Shown in pieces: positions 1 to 7,726 of a stretch of DNA of 24,711 bases. The notes under the pieces are model-generated. The model was not told the origin of the DNA and searched no databases. It saw only the letters and a program-made list of their open reading frames with translations. Both the position numbers and the translations under genes were made by a program. The stretch is from a virus, in the IMG/VR virus record IMGVR_UViG_3300012000_000120, positions 1 through 24,711 of that record, one strand, 5' to 3'. Each line of letters opens with the position of its first letter. The first letter of the stretch is position 1.

Positions 1-61
1 TTAGTATAAGATTGCCTGCCGACACTGAACCACCGGTTACATGTAGGCCAGTGGCTCCTGT
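1..61. repeat. Fibre direct repeat, copy A
   Basis: Bases 1-61 are identical to 223-283. The copies lie 222 nt (74 codons) apart in the same reading frame of the fibre gene and encode the same peptide beginning [16 protein letters not shown]. The repeat may extend beyond the left edge. Confidence 0.95.
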
Positions 62-2005
62 TGCCCCTTGAGGAATATTAAAATTAAGAATTGCCGCGCT
101 AACATTTCCAGAATTTACTACGCTAGCATTACCAGTTGTTACATTTCCGATAGCAATAGTAGCTGCAAGACCAGTGGCACCAACAACCATGCCTACATTT
201 AAGGTTGATGAATCAGATCTAGTTAGTATAAGATTGCCTGCCGACACTGAACCACCGGTTACATGTAGGCCAGTGGCTCCTGTAGCTCCTGTAGCTCCTA
301 ATACACCTGTGCTTACAAATGACCAACTACTATAGCTACCAGTCCCGCTAGCATAATCAGCATTAAGAATTAGTGTATTTCCGATAAAACTAGTTATAAC
401 ACCTTCGATGAAATTAGGCCCAGACCCAACTACTCTAATTCGATTATTTGCTACGAAAGCCGTTTGATAGTCAAACAAATTAGTATTAAAAGTTTTTACA
501 CCAGGTGTAATATTGTTTGTAGTCGAACTCATTAAACTTTCGAAGCCAATTCCAGTGGCTCCTGTAAATCCAGTGGCACCAATGGCTGATCCGGCGTCAA
601 TTTGGCCGACTACCGACATACCATTGGTCAATTCTACAATAAGGTTACCAAATTGATTAATTCTGATTTGACTGATTTGGATACCGGTAGCACCAGTGGC
701 TCCCGCCCCACCTTGCGGCCCAACAGGGCCAGTGGATCCGGTAGCGCCGATAACTGTTCCTGCATTAATATTAACTGCATCCGATCTTGTAAGTACAAGA
801 TTACCACTGACCACGCTTGCTGTATTAAAGGATATACCCGAAGCACCAACAACTTGTCCCAAATTGTAAACTGTACTATCTGATCTTGTTAGTACTAAAT
901 TACCCGCAGTTATTGTGGCACTTACAATATGTAATCCAGTGGCACCTGTTAGTCCAGTTGATCCAGTGGCACCTTGAACTCCTATGTTTCCTTGCGGTAT
1001 AACCACATCGAATATGGCCTGTGTGGATGAACCTATATTGTTAAAACTGGCTGCGGTACCGGGAAGTCCCATGGTCACCGAATTAATAACCACAGTAGCA
1101 GCAGATCCAGTGTCGCCTTTAATCCCCTGTAAGCCGGTGGCTCCTGTGGCTCCTGTCAGTCCTGTAGAACCAATGGCACCTTGTGGGCCAGTGATACCTT
1201 GTGCTCCAGAAAGATCGCTGACATATTGATAGACGCTGCCTGTCCAAAGATATAACCTAGAATTGTCCGGATCATTATACATACTGTTATCAATGATGGC
1301 AAATTCGCCGGCGGTAATGTTCACAGGATTAGTATCGGCCTGCAACACTGCAACAGAATTATATGACTTTGCTATCCTAAAACCAAGTCCACTGGGGCCT
1401 TGTGGACCAGTGGCACCTGTAGCTCCGCCGGGTGTGCCTTGTAGACCAGTGGCTCCAGTCACATCACCCACATTTATCACATCGGAATTGCTTAAGGTAA
1501 TCAGCAAATTACCAAAAGTAACATTGGCTGCAATTAGGTAAAGACCGGTAGAACCAGTGGCTCCTATGTTACCTTGTATACCTGTAGCACCTGTACTACC
1601 TATATTGCCTGTTATCCCAGACGAGCCAGTGGCCCCTATATTTCCTGTGACACCAGTGGCACCGGTGGCACCACCAGGACTACCCTGCGGTCCTGTGGCA
1701 CCTGTTCCACCGGTCTGCCCTGTGGAGCCGGTCGCTCCGCCAGGACTACCCTGCGGCCCAATTGGCCCGGTTGTGCCTTGTGGACCGGCATTGCCCTGCG
1801 GCCCAGTGGAACCAATTGGGCCAGTGGCACCGGTGGCACCAAACATCATAAGATTACCCCCCGGGGTAACACCATCGTGTACTCTTATTGACTTAAACGT
1901 TGTATCCAGTGTGATTTCTCCCAGCGGACCAATATAGGTACTGCTTACTGCGGCATTGCCTCTTTTGATTAAAAATTGTTTGATGTTAATATTAGAACTG
2001 GACAT
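1..2005 (-). CDS. Collagen-like modular tail fibre/adhesin, 3' end outside window
   Basis: This is an open minus-strand frame of 668 full codons from ATG at 2005 to the left edge, with no stop. It probably forms a trimeric tail fibre that contacts the host surface. Residues 10-50 resemble the small N-terminal domain of phage fibres and tropism determinants ([26 protein letters not shown]). From about residue 56 come long Gly-X-Y stretches rich in GAT, GST and GPQ. These are interrupted by two kinds of beta-rich insert: a GNL-(V/I)LTRSD...VGATG unit seen about six times, and an A-x-F-x-(V/I)-x-IPQG unit seen twice ([18 protein letters not shown]). The start lies 2 nt after the stop of the upstream structural gene. 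The receptor-binding tip is not visible. Fibre role is likely; attachment site on the particle is unknown. Confidence 0.85.
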   Translation of the reverse strand, partial: MSSSNINIKQFLIKRGNAAVSSTYIGPLGEITLDTTFKSIRVHDGVTPGGNLMMFGATGATGPIGSTGPQGNAGPQGTTGPIGPQGSPGGATGSTGQTGGTGATGPQGSPGGATGATGVTGNIGATGSSGITGNIGSTGATGIQGNIGATGSTGLYLIAANVTFGNLLITLSNSDVINVGDVTGATGLQGTPGGATGATGPQGPSGLGFRIAKSYNSVAVLQADTNPVNITAGEFAIIDNSMYNDPDNSRLYLWTGSVYQYVSDLSGAQGITGPQGAIGSTGLTGATGATGLQGIKGDTGSAATVVINSVTMGLPGTAASFNNIGSSTQAIFDVVIPQGNIGVQGATGSTGLTGATGLHIVSATITAGNLVLTRSDSTVYNLGQVVGASGISFNTASVVSGNLVLTRSDAVNINAGTVIGATGSTGPVGPQGGAGATGATGIQISQIRINQFGNLIVELTNGMSVVGQIDAGSAIGATGFTGATGIGFESLMSSTTNNITPGVKTFNTNLFDYQTAFVANNRIRVVGSGPNFIEGVITSFIGNTLILNADYASGTGSYSSWSFVSTGVLGATGATGATGLHVTGGSVSAGNLILTRSDSSTLNVGMVVGATGLAATIAIGNVTTGNASVVNSGNVSAAILNFNIPQGATGATGLHVTGGSVSAGNLIL
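223..283. repeat. Fibre direct repeat, copy B
   Basis: Exact 61-bp copy of bases 1-61, in frame within the collagen-like fibre. Identity at nucleotide level, including third codon positions, suggests recent duplication or gene conversion between modules rather than constraint on protein alone. Confidence 0.95.
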
Positions 2006-2007
2006 AA

Positions 2008-2502
2008 TTAAATTGTTCCGCCATTGATGATGATTCCGGACACTGTGGGCGACGGTGCGGTATCAGAATAATAAGCCGGTAATACTTCTAAATCCAATGG
2101 TACCCCATAATTATCATCTACATACAAAGGTGTTTCGGCATTGGTACCAAGATCAATGGTTCTGAATGTCAGCTTATAGAATCTTTGAGTGAGACTATCT
2201 AATAGAATTTTTGATATAGTAAATGATCCGCGACCCAGCTGAATATTGCTAAAAATCACAGGTAAAGATTGTATAGTGGACGCTGTACCAGGATCTTGAA
2301 TGTCTACTTGCAGTTGGTATCCAGTGAGATTTACCGGTTTTTGATCCTGATTCTTGGTCACTACCTGTATAGAATTATCTATACCTTGGTAAACTATAAC
2401 TGGCTTACTGTACACTTGTCTGTTCCTTGTAGAAAAAAATCCAGGGTCCGAAATTTGTACCTCTATTTTGTTAGGATATAAATATGTTTGGATTATGGTC
2501 AT
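2008..2502 (-). CDS. Probable fibre/baseplate-associated structural protein
   Basis: A 164-residue protein directly upstream of the fibre (2-nt gap), so the two are probably co-transcribed and co-assembled. It is beta-rich with no membrane segment. The central stretch [15 protein letters not shown] resembles the N-terminal immunoglobulin-like segment of phage baseplate and fibre proteins (BppU-N type), and the C-terminus has [14 protein letters not shown] and ends in GGTI. Similar proteins recur before collagen-like fibres in uncultured T4-like phages, as far as I recall. The ATG at 2502 is preceded by an AT-rich stretch with no clear Shine-Dalgarno. A connector or adaptor for the fibre is the best guess; exact function is unknown. 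Confidence 0.65.
   Translation of the reverse strand: MTIIQTYLYPNKIEVQISDPGFFSTRNRQVYSKPVIVYQGIDNSIQVVTKNQDQKPVNLTGYQLQVDIQDPGTASTIQSLPVIFSNIQLGRGSFTISKILLDSLTQRFYKLTFRTIDLGTNAETPLYVDDNYGVPLDLEVLPAYYSDTAPSPTVSGIIINGGTI
2477..2484 (+). promoter_or_regulatory. Candidate T4-type late promoter (TATAAATA)
   Basis: An exact match to the T4 late promoter octamer, reading rightwards 41 nt before the GTG start of the only plus-strand gene. It lies inside the first codons of the opposing gene, so chance is possible in this AT-rich stretch. Expected start of transcription is about 6-7 nt after the box, giving a leader of about 35 nt. Confidence 0.45.
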
Positions 2503-2510
2503 TATTTAAT

Positions 2511-2518
2511 TATTTATT
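2511..2518 (-). promoter_or_regulatory. Candidate late promoter box (AATAAATA)
   Basis: A seven-of-eight match to the T4 late octamer on the minus strand, just upstream of the ATG at 2502 of the structural gene. It would serve that gene and the fibre. The region is very AT-rich, so support is weak. Confidence 0.3.
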
Positions 2519-2524
2519 TGTATT

Positions 2525-2896
2525 GTGGAAGAAATTTCTCAACTATTACTCAAGTATCCGTTTATTACCTATGTGATTTACGGTGGCAACGACTATATAG
2601 GAATTATTCAAAATTCCGATGATCAGATTACCACCATTTATGATTTTGGTAGTTTAAAAGAACCGACTCAAAAAAGAAAATTCTTAGAATTAGGCGAACA
2701 ATGGTGGTGGGAAAGTAATCGTTTGATACCAATTAATGTTTTTTTAAAACAAGAATGGGCTGAATTCAAGTTCAGTATTAAAACCATGAATAGCAAAGAT
2801 GTTGAAATACGTATGGGACCCCATATTAATCTAAAAGAAATGGCCGCTAAACGATCAAAAAGGCGTAGTATTACGCTAGTCAGAAAGATCAACTAA
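2525..2896 (+). CDS. Conserved phage protein of unknown function (only plus-strand gene)
   Basis: A 123-residue protein starting with GTG. It fits exactly between two minus-strand genes, 22 nt after the start of one and 3 nt before the end of the other, which argues that it is real. Visible features are YGGNDYIGIIQN near the N-terminus, a WWWESNR-IPI segment in the middle, and a basic tail (KRSKRRS..LVRK). I recall similar short proteins in T4-like cyanophages, without assigned function. No Shine-Dalgarno is apparent. A TATAAATA box lies 41 nt upstream, which would fit late expression. The basic end could bind nucleic acid, but that is a guess. No plus-strand terminator was seen after it. Confidence 0.7.
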   Translation: MEEISQLLLKYPFITYVIYGGNDYIGIIQNSDDQITTIYDFGSLKEPTQKRKFLELGEQWWWESNRLIPINVFLKQEWAEFKFSIKTMNSKDVEIRMGPHINLKEMAAKRSKRRSITLVRKIN

Positions 2897-2899
2897 TTT

Positions 2900-3487
2900 T
2901 TATTGTCGGCCAATCTGCTGATTGAGCAAGTTCATATGCACTACCACTAAGTGGGCATAGGCCACGGCATGACTCTTTTTAAATCCATATCTGCCGTCAT
3001 CGCTCTTTTCCCAGACCGTTTCAGCTATCTTATGCCACGGTGAATTCAGTAGATGTCGCTTGGCCGGTCTGATCACAGCCAGAAACATGGCCATTCTTGG
3101 TATACTGTCAACAGTTTCGGGCATGTTTCTGAGTGTGTCATAATGACCTCCGATGTGTATTAGTTGCTCAGTGAACTGGCGTTCCTGCAACCTGTCCCAA
3201 GGAGCAGGAGTTGATAACAGTTGCTCTAAGTGGTTAGAATCACGAACCTGAGCGTAGACTCCTACATTAAGTAGGTCTATTTTGATATAACCACGCTGCT
3301 CGGCAACTTGATAATCCAGACTACTTCTTTTGGTAAATGGATCAACTGGAATAACAGTGGGGTATATTCCTGTATTGTGTGCCGTGGACACAGATTGTTT
3401 GATTATACTGGCTGGCACATATTTTATTTTGTCCAATATTTGATCTCTATTGGCAAAATCAATATCAACGTCGCTGGTGAATTTCAT
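2900..3487 (-). CDS. Miniature DnaE-like (C-family polymerase palm) protein
   Basis: A 195-residue protein in which several landmarks of bacterial DNA polymerase III alpha appear in the right order. SDVDIDF at 5-11, followed by RDQILDKI, matches the PDFDVDF segment that carries two catalytic aspartates (here D8 and D10). GYIKIDLL at 66-73 matches VKFDFLGL, which carries the third (here D71). A segment at 128-141 ending in IRPA resembles the region ending in RPGPM. YGFKKSHAVAYAHL at 167-180 matches GFNKSHSAAYAL. The family is normally over 1,000 residues with PHP, fingers and other domains, all absent here. It overlaps the zinc-finger gene by an ATGA junction. It may be an active mini-enzyme, a regulator or a relic. 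I recall similar short phage proteins annotated as hypothetical. Confidence 0.65.
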   Translation of the reverse strand: MKFTSDVDIDFANRDQILDKIKYVPASIIKQSVSTAHNTGIYPTVIPVDPFTKRSSLDYQVAEQRGYIKIDLLNVGVYAQVRDSNHLEQLLSTPAPWDRLQERQFTEQLIHIGGHYDTLRNMPETVDSIPRMAMFLAVIRPAKRHLLNSPWHKIAETVWEKSDDGRYGFKKSHAVAYAHLVVVHMNLLNQQIGRQ

Positions 3488-4167
3488 AGTCCGGCCAATT
3501 CAAATACTTGTCTGGCTAAATCTACATCTTGGGGGCAGTCACGAAATTTTGATTTCCAAAAGTCCGGATCAATGAAATTAATAATCTGTGTTACCTGATC
3601 ATCGTTTAGTCTACTCAAAAAATCTTGCCCAGACTCGCAATTATACACAGCCCAGGCACTGATCCGCCCGGTCACAATGTGATAACAGATTCGATTTTCA
3701 TTGACCAATCTAAAATAATCTTTATAACCATTGAGATATTCAGGATGATCATGCATAAAGTCTATTATAGTTTTTAAGCTGCGTTCTAGTGCATCTTTGG
3801 CTGATTCTTTGCGTAGATAGTCAAACAACCATTCCGAATAAAACGATTCTTTACACCAAGAGTCTAATTTCTTATTATTTTTTAATAGCCATTGTATATA
3901 ACTGTTGAAATTCACGCAATGAATATCATGACAATGTCTGCCAAACTTTACAAAAGCAGTATAGTAAGAGCTGCCAACAAAATCTTTATAGCTTCTTGGT
4001 TGAGATATTGTTTGACTACTCTGATAAAATTTCAAATAGGCCTGTAGACCCCATTGGACTCCAATTTCACGCTCCTGCTGAAATCTTCTTTTAGATTCAC
4101 AGACGTGACTAGATAATGTGATTTCTTTTCTAAAACTTTTATGACAATATTGACATTCATAGCTCAT
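3484..4167 (-). CDS. Zinc-finger phage protein, unknown function
   Basis: A 227-residue protein with an N-terminal zinc-finger-like segment: C5-x2-C8, F12, L18, H21 and C23 (YECQYCHKSF...LSSHVCESKRR), close to a C2H2 finger but with unusual spacing of the last ligands. The rest is mostly helical with many aromatic residues and no other motif that I recognise. The start overlaps the upstream stop as ATGA and the end overlaps the start of the DnaE-like gene as ATGA, so the three genes are probably translated together. The finger suggests binding of DNA or a replication partner. The physical coupling to a polymerase-palm-like protein makes a joint role plausible but unproven. Confidence 0.65.
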   Translation of the reverse strand: MSYECQYCHKSFRKEITLSSHVCESKRRFQQEREIGVQWGLQAYLKFYQSSQTISQPRSYKDFVGSSYYTAFVKFGRHCHDIHCVNFNSYIQWLLKNNKKLDSWCKESFYSEWLFDYLRKESAKDALERSLKTIIDFMHDHPEYLNGYKDYFRLVNENRICYHIVTGRISAWAVYNCESGQDFLSRLNDDQVTQIINFIDPDFWKSKFRDCPQDVDLARQVFELAGL

Positions 4168-4622
4168 AGCTTTTCTTTGATTGTTTTCTCGTCCCAGCCC
4201 ATATCTCTGGCCAATTTTTTAACCACCTCGATGTCATTGATAGATGAAATCAGGTCTAATTCTTGATCGTTAAAATGCGGGTAAAGTTCAGCAAAAAATG
4301 TTCGAGTCTTTGATTCTTTGATTTTTTTCCCCGGAGCGATCCAATTATGTTTAAATGTACCCATGCCCGGACTCACTGTGGTGCACAATAACCACTGTAA
4401 TTTAGGATGTCGGCCCAGTGAAAAAAAGTCTTTGTTTAATCTTTCATTCAATGATAATAGATAATATTTTTGTATGTCAGTGCTGGCATCAACAGTGCTA
4501 CCCCACCTGATCATAAGATAATTGCTAAATTTTTTACGTTCTTCTGTGGTCAAATTGTCGTAGAAATTTCTATTTTTACGATCGAATTCTCGCATTTTAT
4601 TATTGATATTAAGTTTTTCCAT
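4164..4622 (-). CDS. Unknown phage protein, possibly replisome-related
   Basis: A 152-residue protein. The ATG at 4622 is preferred over a TTG two codons upstream because it forms a TAATG junction with the preceding gene. Visible features are LTTEERKKFSNYLMIRW near residue 30, LNERLNKDFF and HPKLQWLL in the middle, a VSPGMG...KHNWI segment, and a C-terminal LARDMGWDEKTI that looks like a small helix-turn-helix. The order of hydrophobic helices loosely resembles T4 gp62, the clamp loader small subunit, but I cannot show homology and gp44 is not in this window. Function unassigned. Confidence 0.6.
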   Translation of the reverse strand: MEKLNINNKMREFDRKNRNFYDNLTTEERKKFSNYLMIRWGSTVDASTDIQKYYLLSLNERLNKDFFSLGRHPKLQWLLCTTVSPGMGTFKHNWIAPGKKIKESKTRTFFAELYPHFNDQELDLISSINDIEVVKKLARDMGWDEKTIKEKL

Positions 4623-5131
4623 TACCAAGATTTTCCAAAATCAACAATTTCACTGAGCCGACTGATATCTTTGACAAAAAAAGCACACAATGGACTTTGA
4701 GACTCAGAATCAATTGGTACTGCCAACAATTGACCGGGTCTGAGCTTGGGAAAATACCATTTGACATCTTGATAGATGTCTACTATTTCTACTGCATGGA
4801 ATTCCGGTCGATAACTTTTCAGCGGATTAAAACAAAATGCACTGAAACCTCGATCATTGATACTGGTCAATGGCACAACTTCTAGATCTCCCAAATCGGG
4901 TTCGCCAATGAGCAATTGCCAATCCACTGGCATTTTTACTGTGTTCTCTCCTATGCGTAAGACCAGTGCTGGACTATTAAAACTTTCTAGAAATATCAAA
5001 GGAATAAAGTAATAGTCTGGCGCCTTTGGATCCGAGTTGTCTAACACACAGAATCGAAGATCTTCAATTTCGTCAGGTATCTCATTGAGATCATATGCTC
5101 TGTTGGTTTCAAGGTTTAGTATTCTACTCAT
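4622..5131 (-). CDS. Conserved phage protein downstream of uvsW
   Basis: A 169-residue protein beginning MSRILNLE. A longer frame reaches 5236, but that would overlap uvsW by 98 nt. The ATG at 5131 lies 7 nt after the uvsW stop and exactly 6 nt after a near-consensus -10 box, so it is the better start. No Shine-Dalgarno is visible. Segments such as CFNPLKSYRPEF, DVKWYFPKLRPGQLLAVP and CAFFVKDISRL suggest a compact alpha/beta protein. I recall similar proteins beside uvsW in aquatic T4-like phages, always without function. It seems to have its own leaderless transcript as well as read-through from uvsW. Confidence 0.7.
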   Translation of the reverse strand: MSRILNLETNRAYDLNEIPDEIEDLRFCVLDNSDPKAPDYYFIPLIFLESFNSPALVLRIGENTVKMPVDWQLLIGEPDLGDLEVVPLTSINDRGFSAFCFNPLKSYRPEFHAVEIVDIYQDVKWYFPKLRPGQLLAVPIDSESQSPLCAFFVKDISRLSEIVDFGKSW

Positions 5132-5137
5132 ATGATT

Positions 5138-5167
5138 ATTATATATAATTGACACGTTCAATGTCAA
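5138..5167 (-). promoter_or_regulatory. Sigma-70-type promoter at the end of uvsW
   Basis: TTGACA (5162-5167), an 18-nt spacer and TATAAT (5138-5143) on the minus strand. Both boxes match the bacterial consensus exactly. The -10 ends 6 nt before the ATG at 5131, so transcription should start at or next to the start codon. Confidence 0.75.
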
Positions 5168-6596
5168 ATGGATATTCGGCCTCTCTATAAAAATTTTTAC
5201 GTTGTGCGAGGTGGCGCCGGGCAAATTTGCAGCCACTGGTTATATCCCAAATTTGTACAAAGTCTTTGTCATCTGCTTTTCTAATTCCGCGCCCAATACT
5301 TTGGATAACACGTACAAAGCTCTTGCCAGGCTCAATTAGTACAAGGTTAAAAATACGAGGTATATTAATACCAACAGCCGCTACACCGTAAGTGGCCACA
5401 ATCACTTTGTCTGTGGACGTGGCCACTTCATCGTATTCTTCTTGCCGGTTGACGTTTTTGGTGGCGCCTGATACAAACACCGCATCCCTGATTCGACCGA
5501 TCAGGGCCTGGCCTGCGGCCACGCGGTCTATCAGGATCAGAGTATTGCCGGATTCACGAATTCGTTCTATTAGTGCACCAATATAATCTAGTCGTTGAGT
5601 ATTCTCTAATAGATATTTGAGTTCGCTTTGATAGTTGGCGAATTCCTTATGATCAGCCAGCTGTATAATATTTACATGGCACCTGGCCAGTACACCCTGT
5701 TGTTGTAAATCACTGGCATTGAGCTCGCCGATTACCGGTCCGATCATGCAGGTCAGAGCCAGCCTATTATAGTCCTCTTTGGGTATGGTGCCGGTCAACC
5801 CCCATCGAATGGGCACCTGACTCATGGCTCCACTCAACAGTGAGCGTAGTGCATCGGCCTTGACCATGTGTACCTCATCGACAATGACACAGACTACATC
5901 CTCAATAAATTCACCAATTGAAATATCAGTGTTGCCCGACTTGGTATTTTTAAGCAGTACATTAAGACTCTGCCAGGTACAGATCGTGTGCCGATGCCCT
6001 AGATCTTTACGGTCACCAAAGTATACACCGACATCTAGGCCTAGATTCACATAATCCTGTAGGGTCTGCGTGACCAGACTTTTATTGGGCACTATGATAA
6101 TGCTGCGACCATAGGATTCTACGCAATAGCTGAGAGAGGCAGTCATAATGGTCTTGCCCGATCCCGTGGCCACTGTCTGTATACACTGTGGATTAGATAA
6201 AAATTTATTGACAATTTCAATTTGATAGTCACGCAAGACAATGGCCTGACCCTGACAGGGATGATTTGGTGGCCATTGTCTGCAACTGAATGTGTTATCA
6301 TCCACTGCGGGAAATTTAAAATTAGTACAATAGGATCTGGTATCAGTGATTTCAATATCATACCCGTGTTCTTCGATAACAGGAATGATATCTGGCAGCA
6401 AATTGATGTAGGTAGATCCAGACAAACTAAAATAACTGACTTTGCCGTCCCAACGGCCTAGTCGCACACTAGGCAAATATCTAGCCCCGGGTACTTCAAA
6501 CTTAAATCGGTTAGTCAGTGCCCTTCTCAGATTAACGTCAAGTCCTAGAATTCGAACATTGACTTCATCGTGTATGTGCAACTGGCATTCAAGCAT
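5139..6596 (-). CDS. uvsW: UvsW-type SF2 DNA helicase
   Basis: A 485-residue superfamily 2 helicase. In T4, UvsW unwinds branched DNA and R-loops, helps strand exchange with UvsX and shifts replication from origin-dependent to recombination-dependent mode. Residues 1-100 form the small N-terminal domain (RLGRWDGKVSYF). The motor follows: LRDYQ at 121-125, Walker A ATGSGKT at 143-149, DEVH at 240-243, LTGT at 267-270, IVATYGVAAVGIN at 399-411, and motif VI QSIGRGIRK at 432-440. The length is close to T4 UvsW. The start overlaps the upstream gene by 8 nt, indicating coupled translation. An internal promoter near the stop serves the next gene. All motor motifs look intact. Confidence 0.95.
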   Translation of the reverse strand: MLECQLHIHDEVNVRILGLDVNLRRALTNRFKFEVPGARYLPSVRLGRWDGKVSYFSLSGSTYINLLPDIIPVIEEHGYDIEITDTRSYCTNFKFPAVDDNTFSCRQWPPNHPCQGQAIVLRDYQIEIVNKFLSNPQCIQTVATGSGKTIMTASLSYCVESYGRSIIIVPNKSLVTQTLQDYVNLGLDVGVYFGDRKDLGHRHTICTWQSLNVLLKNTKSGNTDISIGEFIEDVVCVIVDEVHMVKADALRSLLSGAMSQVPIRWGLTGTIPKEDYNRLALTCMIGPVIGELNASDLQQQGVLARCHVNIIQLADHKEFANYQSELKYLLENTQRLDYIGALIERIRESGNTLILIDRVAAGQALIGRIRDAVFVSGATKNVNRQEEYDEVATSTDKVIVATYGVAAVGINIPRIFNLVLIEPGKSFVRVIQSIGRGIRKADDKDFVQIWDITSGCKFARRHLAQRKNFYREAEYPFDIERVNYI

Positions 6597-7692
6597 CTTG
6601 ACCTATTTGTTGTATAAAATAAACTACTTTATCGGAGCATTGTAACATATGCTGCCTACGATTTCCTATCAATACTACATGTGTGGTCACCAATAATTTC
6701 ATATGATCGGGCGCCAACTTCCAATGATCCAAGTACACTATTTTTCCAGTCACTGATTCCTTGGGATTTAATTTCTTTTCAATTATATGATCGCTATCAA
6801 AATATTTGTCTAGATTTTTTCTTAAAATTTGAGTTCCAGATTCATAGACATATATGGGCCATCTATTGGTCAATTCTGCGTAATTGACCAAATCAGCAAG
6901 ATCTAATTCTGACTCATGATATTTTACGTCTATAGTCCGATCAAGAAAAAATTTTTTGACACCGCTGGGCAACTGTACAGGCAATTGAGTAAAAATATCA
7001 GGGTCAACCGAATATCCGCAGATTCCCGAAAGATCAATTAGTTTCAACGAATTATCAATACCAAACCCACCATTGCAGTTAATATAGTCAATGAGACTGG
7101 ACTCGGCATTTTTGATTTCAAAATAGTTATTATTCAATTTGAGACCGATGCCATAATCTTCTTGATCAAGCACAATACCCAAAATTCTATTGAATTCTTT
7201 TCCAAACTCAAAATTATATTTAGTTCCAAATTCTTTGGCCCAGATTAGTCTAGGCTCTATCACTTTGGCTGTCCAACAACCGCGGATTCGATCAAATGCC
7301 AAATTGCCAGGCACTGTGTTTATTGCTGCTCTAATATTATTAATTTGGTCTTGGTTATAAGGAAATCTGATTTCAATTTGGTCATCGATGACATCAATGA
7401 GCTGTCTGCGATCAATTATTCTAATAGGTAACCGATATCTGGGAGTACTGTCCAAATGATTTATTTCATAGCCTTTAATTGCCCACTGTCGGCGATATTT
7501 GATTACTATTTTATGAGCCAAAGCTGCCTGACGATCAGTGAAACCATTTCCGCGTTGTATTTGATCAAGCATACTATTGACAATAGGTTCATCGTATCTA
7601 GCAAGTTTTATAATTGGCTCAGAGGGTGGCCAAACCAATTGGTCGGTGGCCATTAATGCAATATAATCCTCTATATAGGGCAACTGTTTCAT
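6589..7692 (-). CDS. UvsW-coupled protein with HARP-like segment
   Basis: A 367-residue protein starting at ATG 7692. An upstream ATG at 7710 would lie inside the promoter, upstream of the expected transcript start, so it is rejected. Residues about 107-155 (IRFPYNQDQINNIRAA...FD..RGCWTA) resemble the HARP domain that SMARCAL1-type annealing helicases use to grip branched DNA. The C-terminal third has Rossmann-like strands (KIVYLDHWKL, LLVTTHVVLIGN) but no ATPase motif. It overlaps uvsW by 8 nt. A substrate-targeting partner for UvsW on forks or R-loops is a reasonable inference, not shown. It has its own terminator-promoter junction upstream. Confidence 0.6.
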   Translation of the reverse strand: MKQLPYIEDYIALMATDQLVWPPSEPIIKLARYDEPIVNSMLDQIQRGNGFTDRQAALAHKIVIKYRRQWAIKGYEINHLDSTPRYRLPIRIIDRRQLIDVIDDQIEIRFPYNQDQINNIRAAINTVPGNLAFDRIRGCWTAKVIEPRLIWAKEFGTKYNFEFGKEFNRILGIVLDQEDYGIGLKLNNNYFEIKNAESSLIDYINCNGGFGIDNSLKLIDLSGICGYSVDPDIFTQLPVQLPSGVKKFFLDRTIDVKYHESELDLADLVNYAELTNRWPIYVYESGTQILRKNLDKYFDSDHIIEKKLNPKESVTGKIVYLDHWKLAPDHMKLLVTTHVVLIGNRRQHMLQCSDKVVYFIQQIGQDA

Positions 7693-7698
7693 CAAATT

Positions 7699-7726
7699 AG
7701 TATAGCACATTATTTTATAAAGTCAA
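7699..7726 (-). promoter_or_regulatory. Sigma-70-type promoter before the HARP-like gene and uvsW
   Basis: TTGACT (7721-7726), a 16-nt spacer and TATACT (7699-7704) on the minus strand. The -10 ends 6 nt before the ATG at 7692, the same spacing as at 5131, predicting a leaderless transcript. The -35 box is joined to the U-tract of the preceding terminator. Confidence 0.8.

Noticed and set aside
602-1937. Several plus-strand frames rich in Pro-Val-Ala-Pro and similar repeats, plus short minus-strand frames
   Set aside because: They are antisense or out-of-frame shadows of the Gly-X-Y codons of the collagen-like fibre, which reads open through the whole stretch.
1-2005. Diversity-generating retroelement target, suggested by the tropism-determinant-like N-terminus
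   Set aside because: No reverse transcriptase and no template/variable repeat pair with adenine-specific differences is visible; the fibre repeats are exact or ordinarily diverged.
3481-3598. Plus-strand frame at 3308-3598 antisense to the DnaE-like and zinc-finger genes
   Set aside because: No ribosome site or protein-like pattern; both minus-strand genes have clear motifs and coupled junctions.
4164-4622. Firm assignment as clamp-loader subunit gp62
   Set aside because: Only a loose similarity in the order of helices; no diagnostic motif, and the gp44 partner is not in the window.
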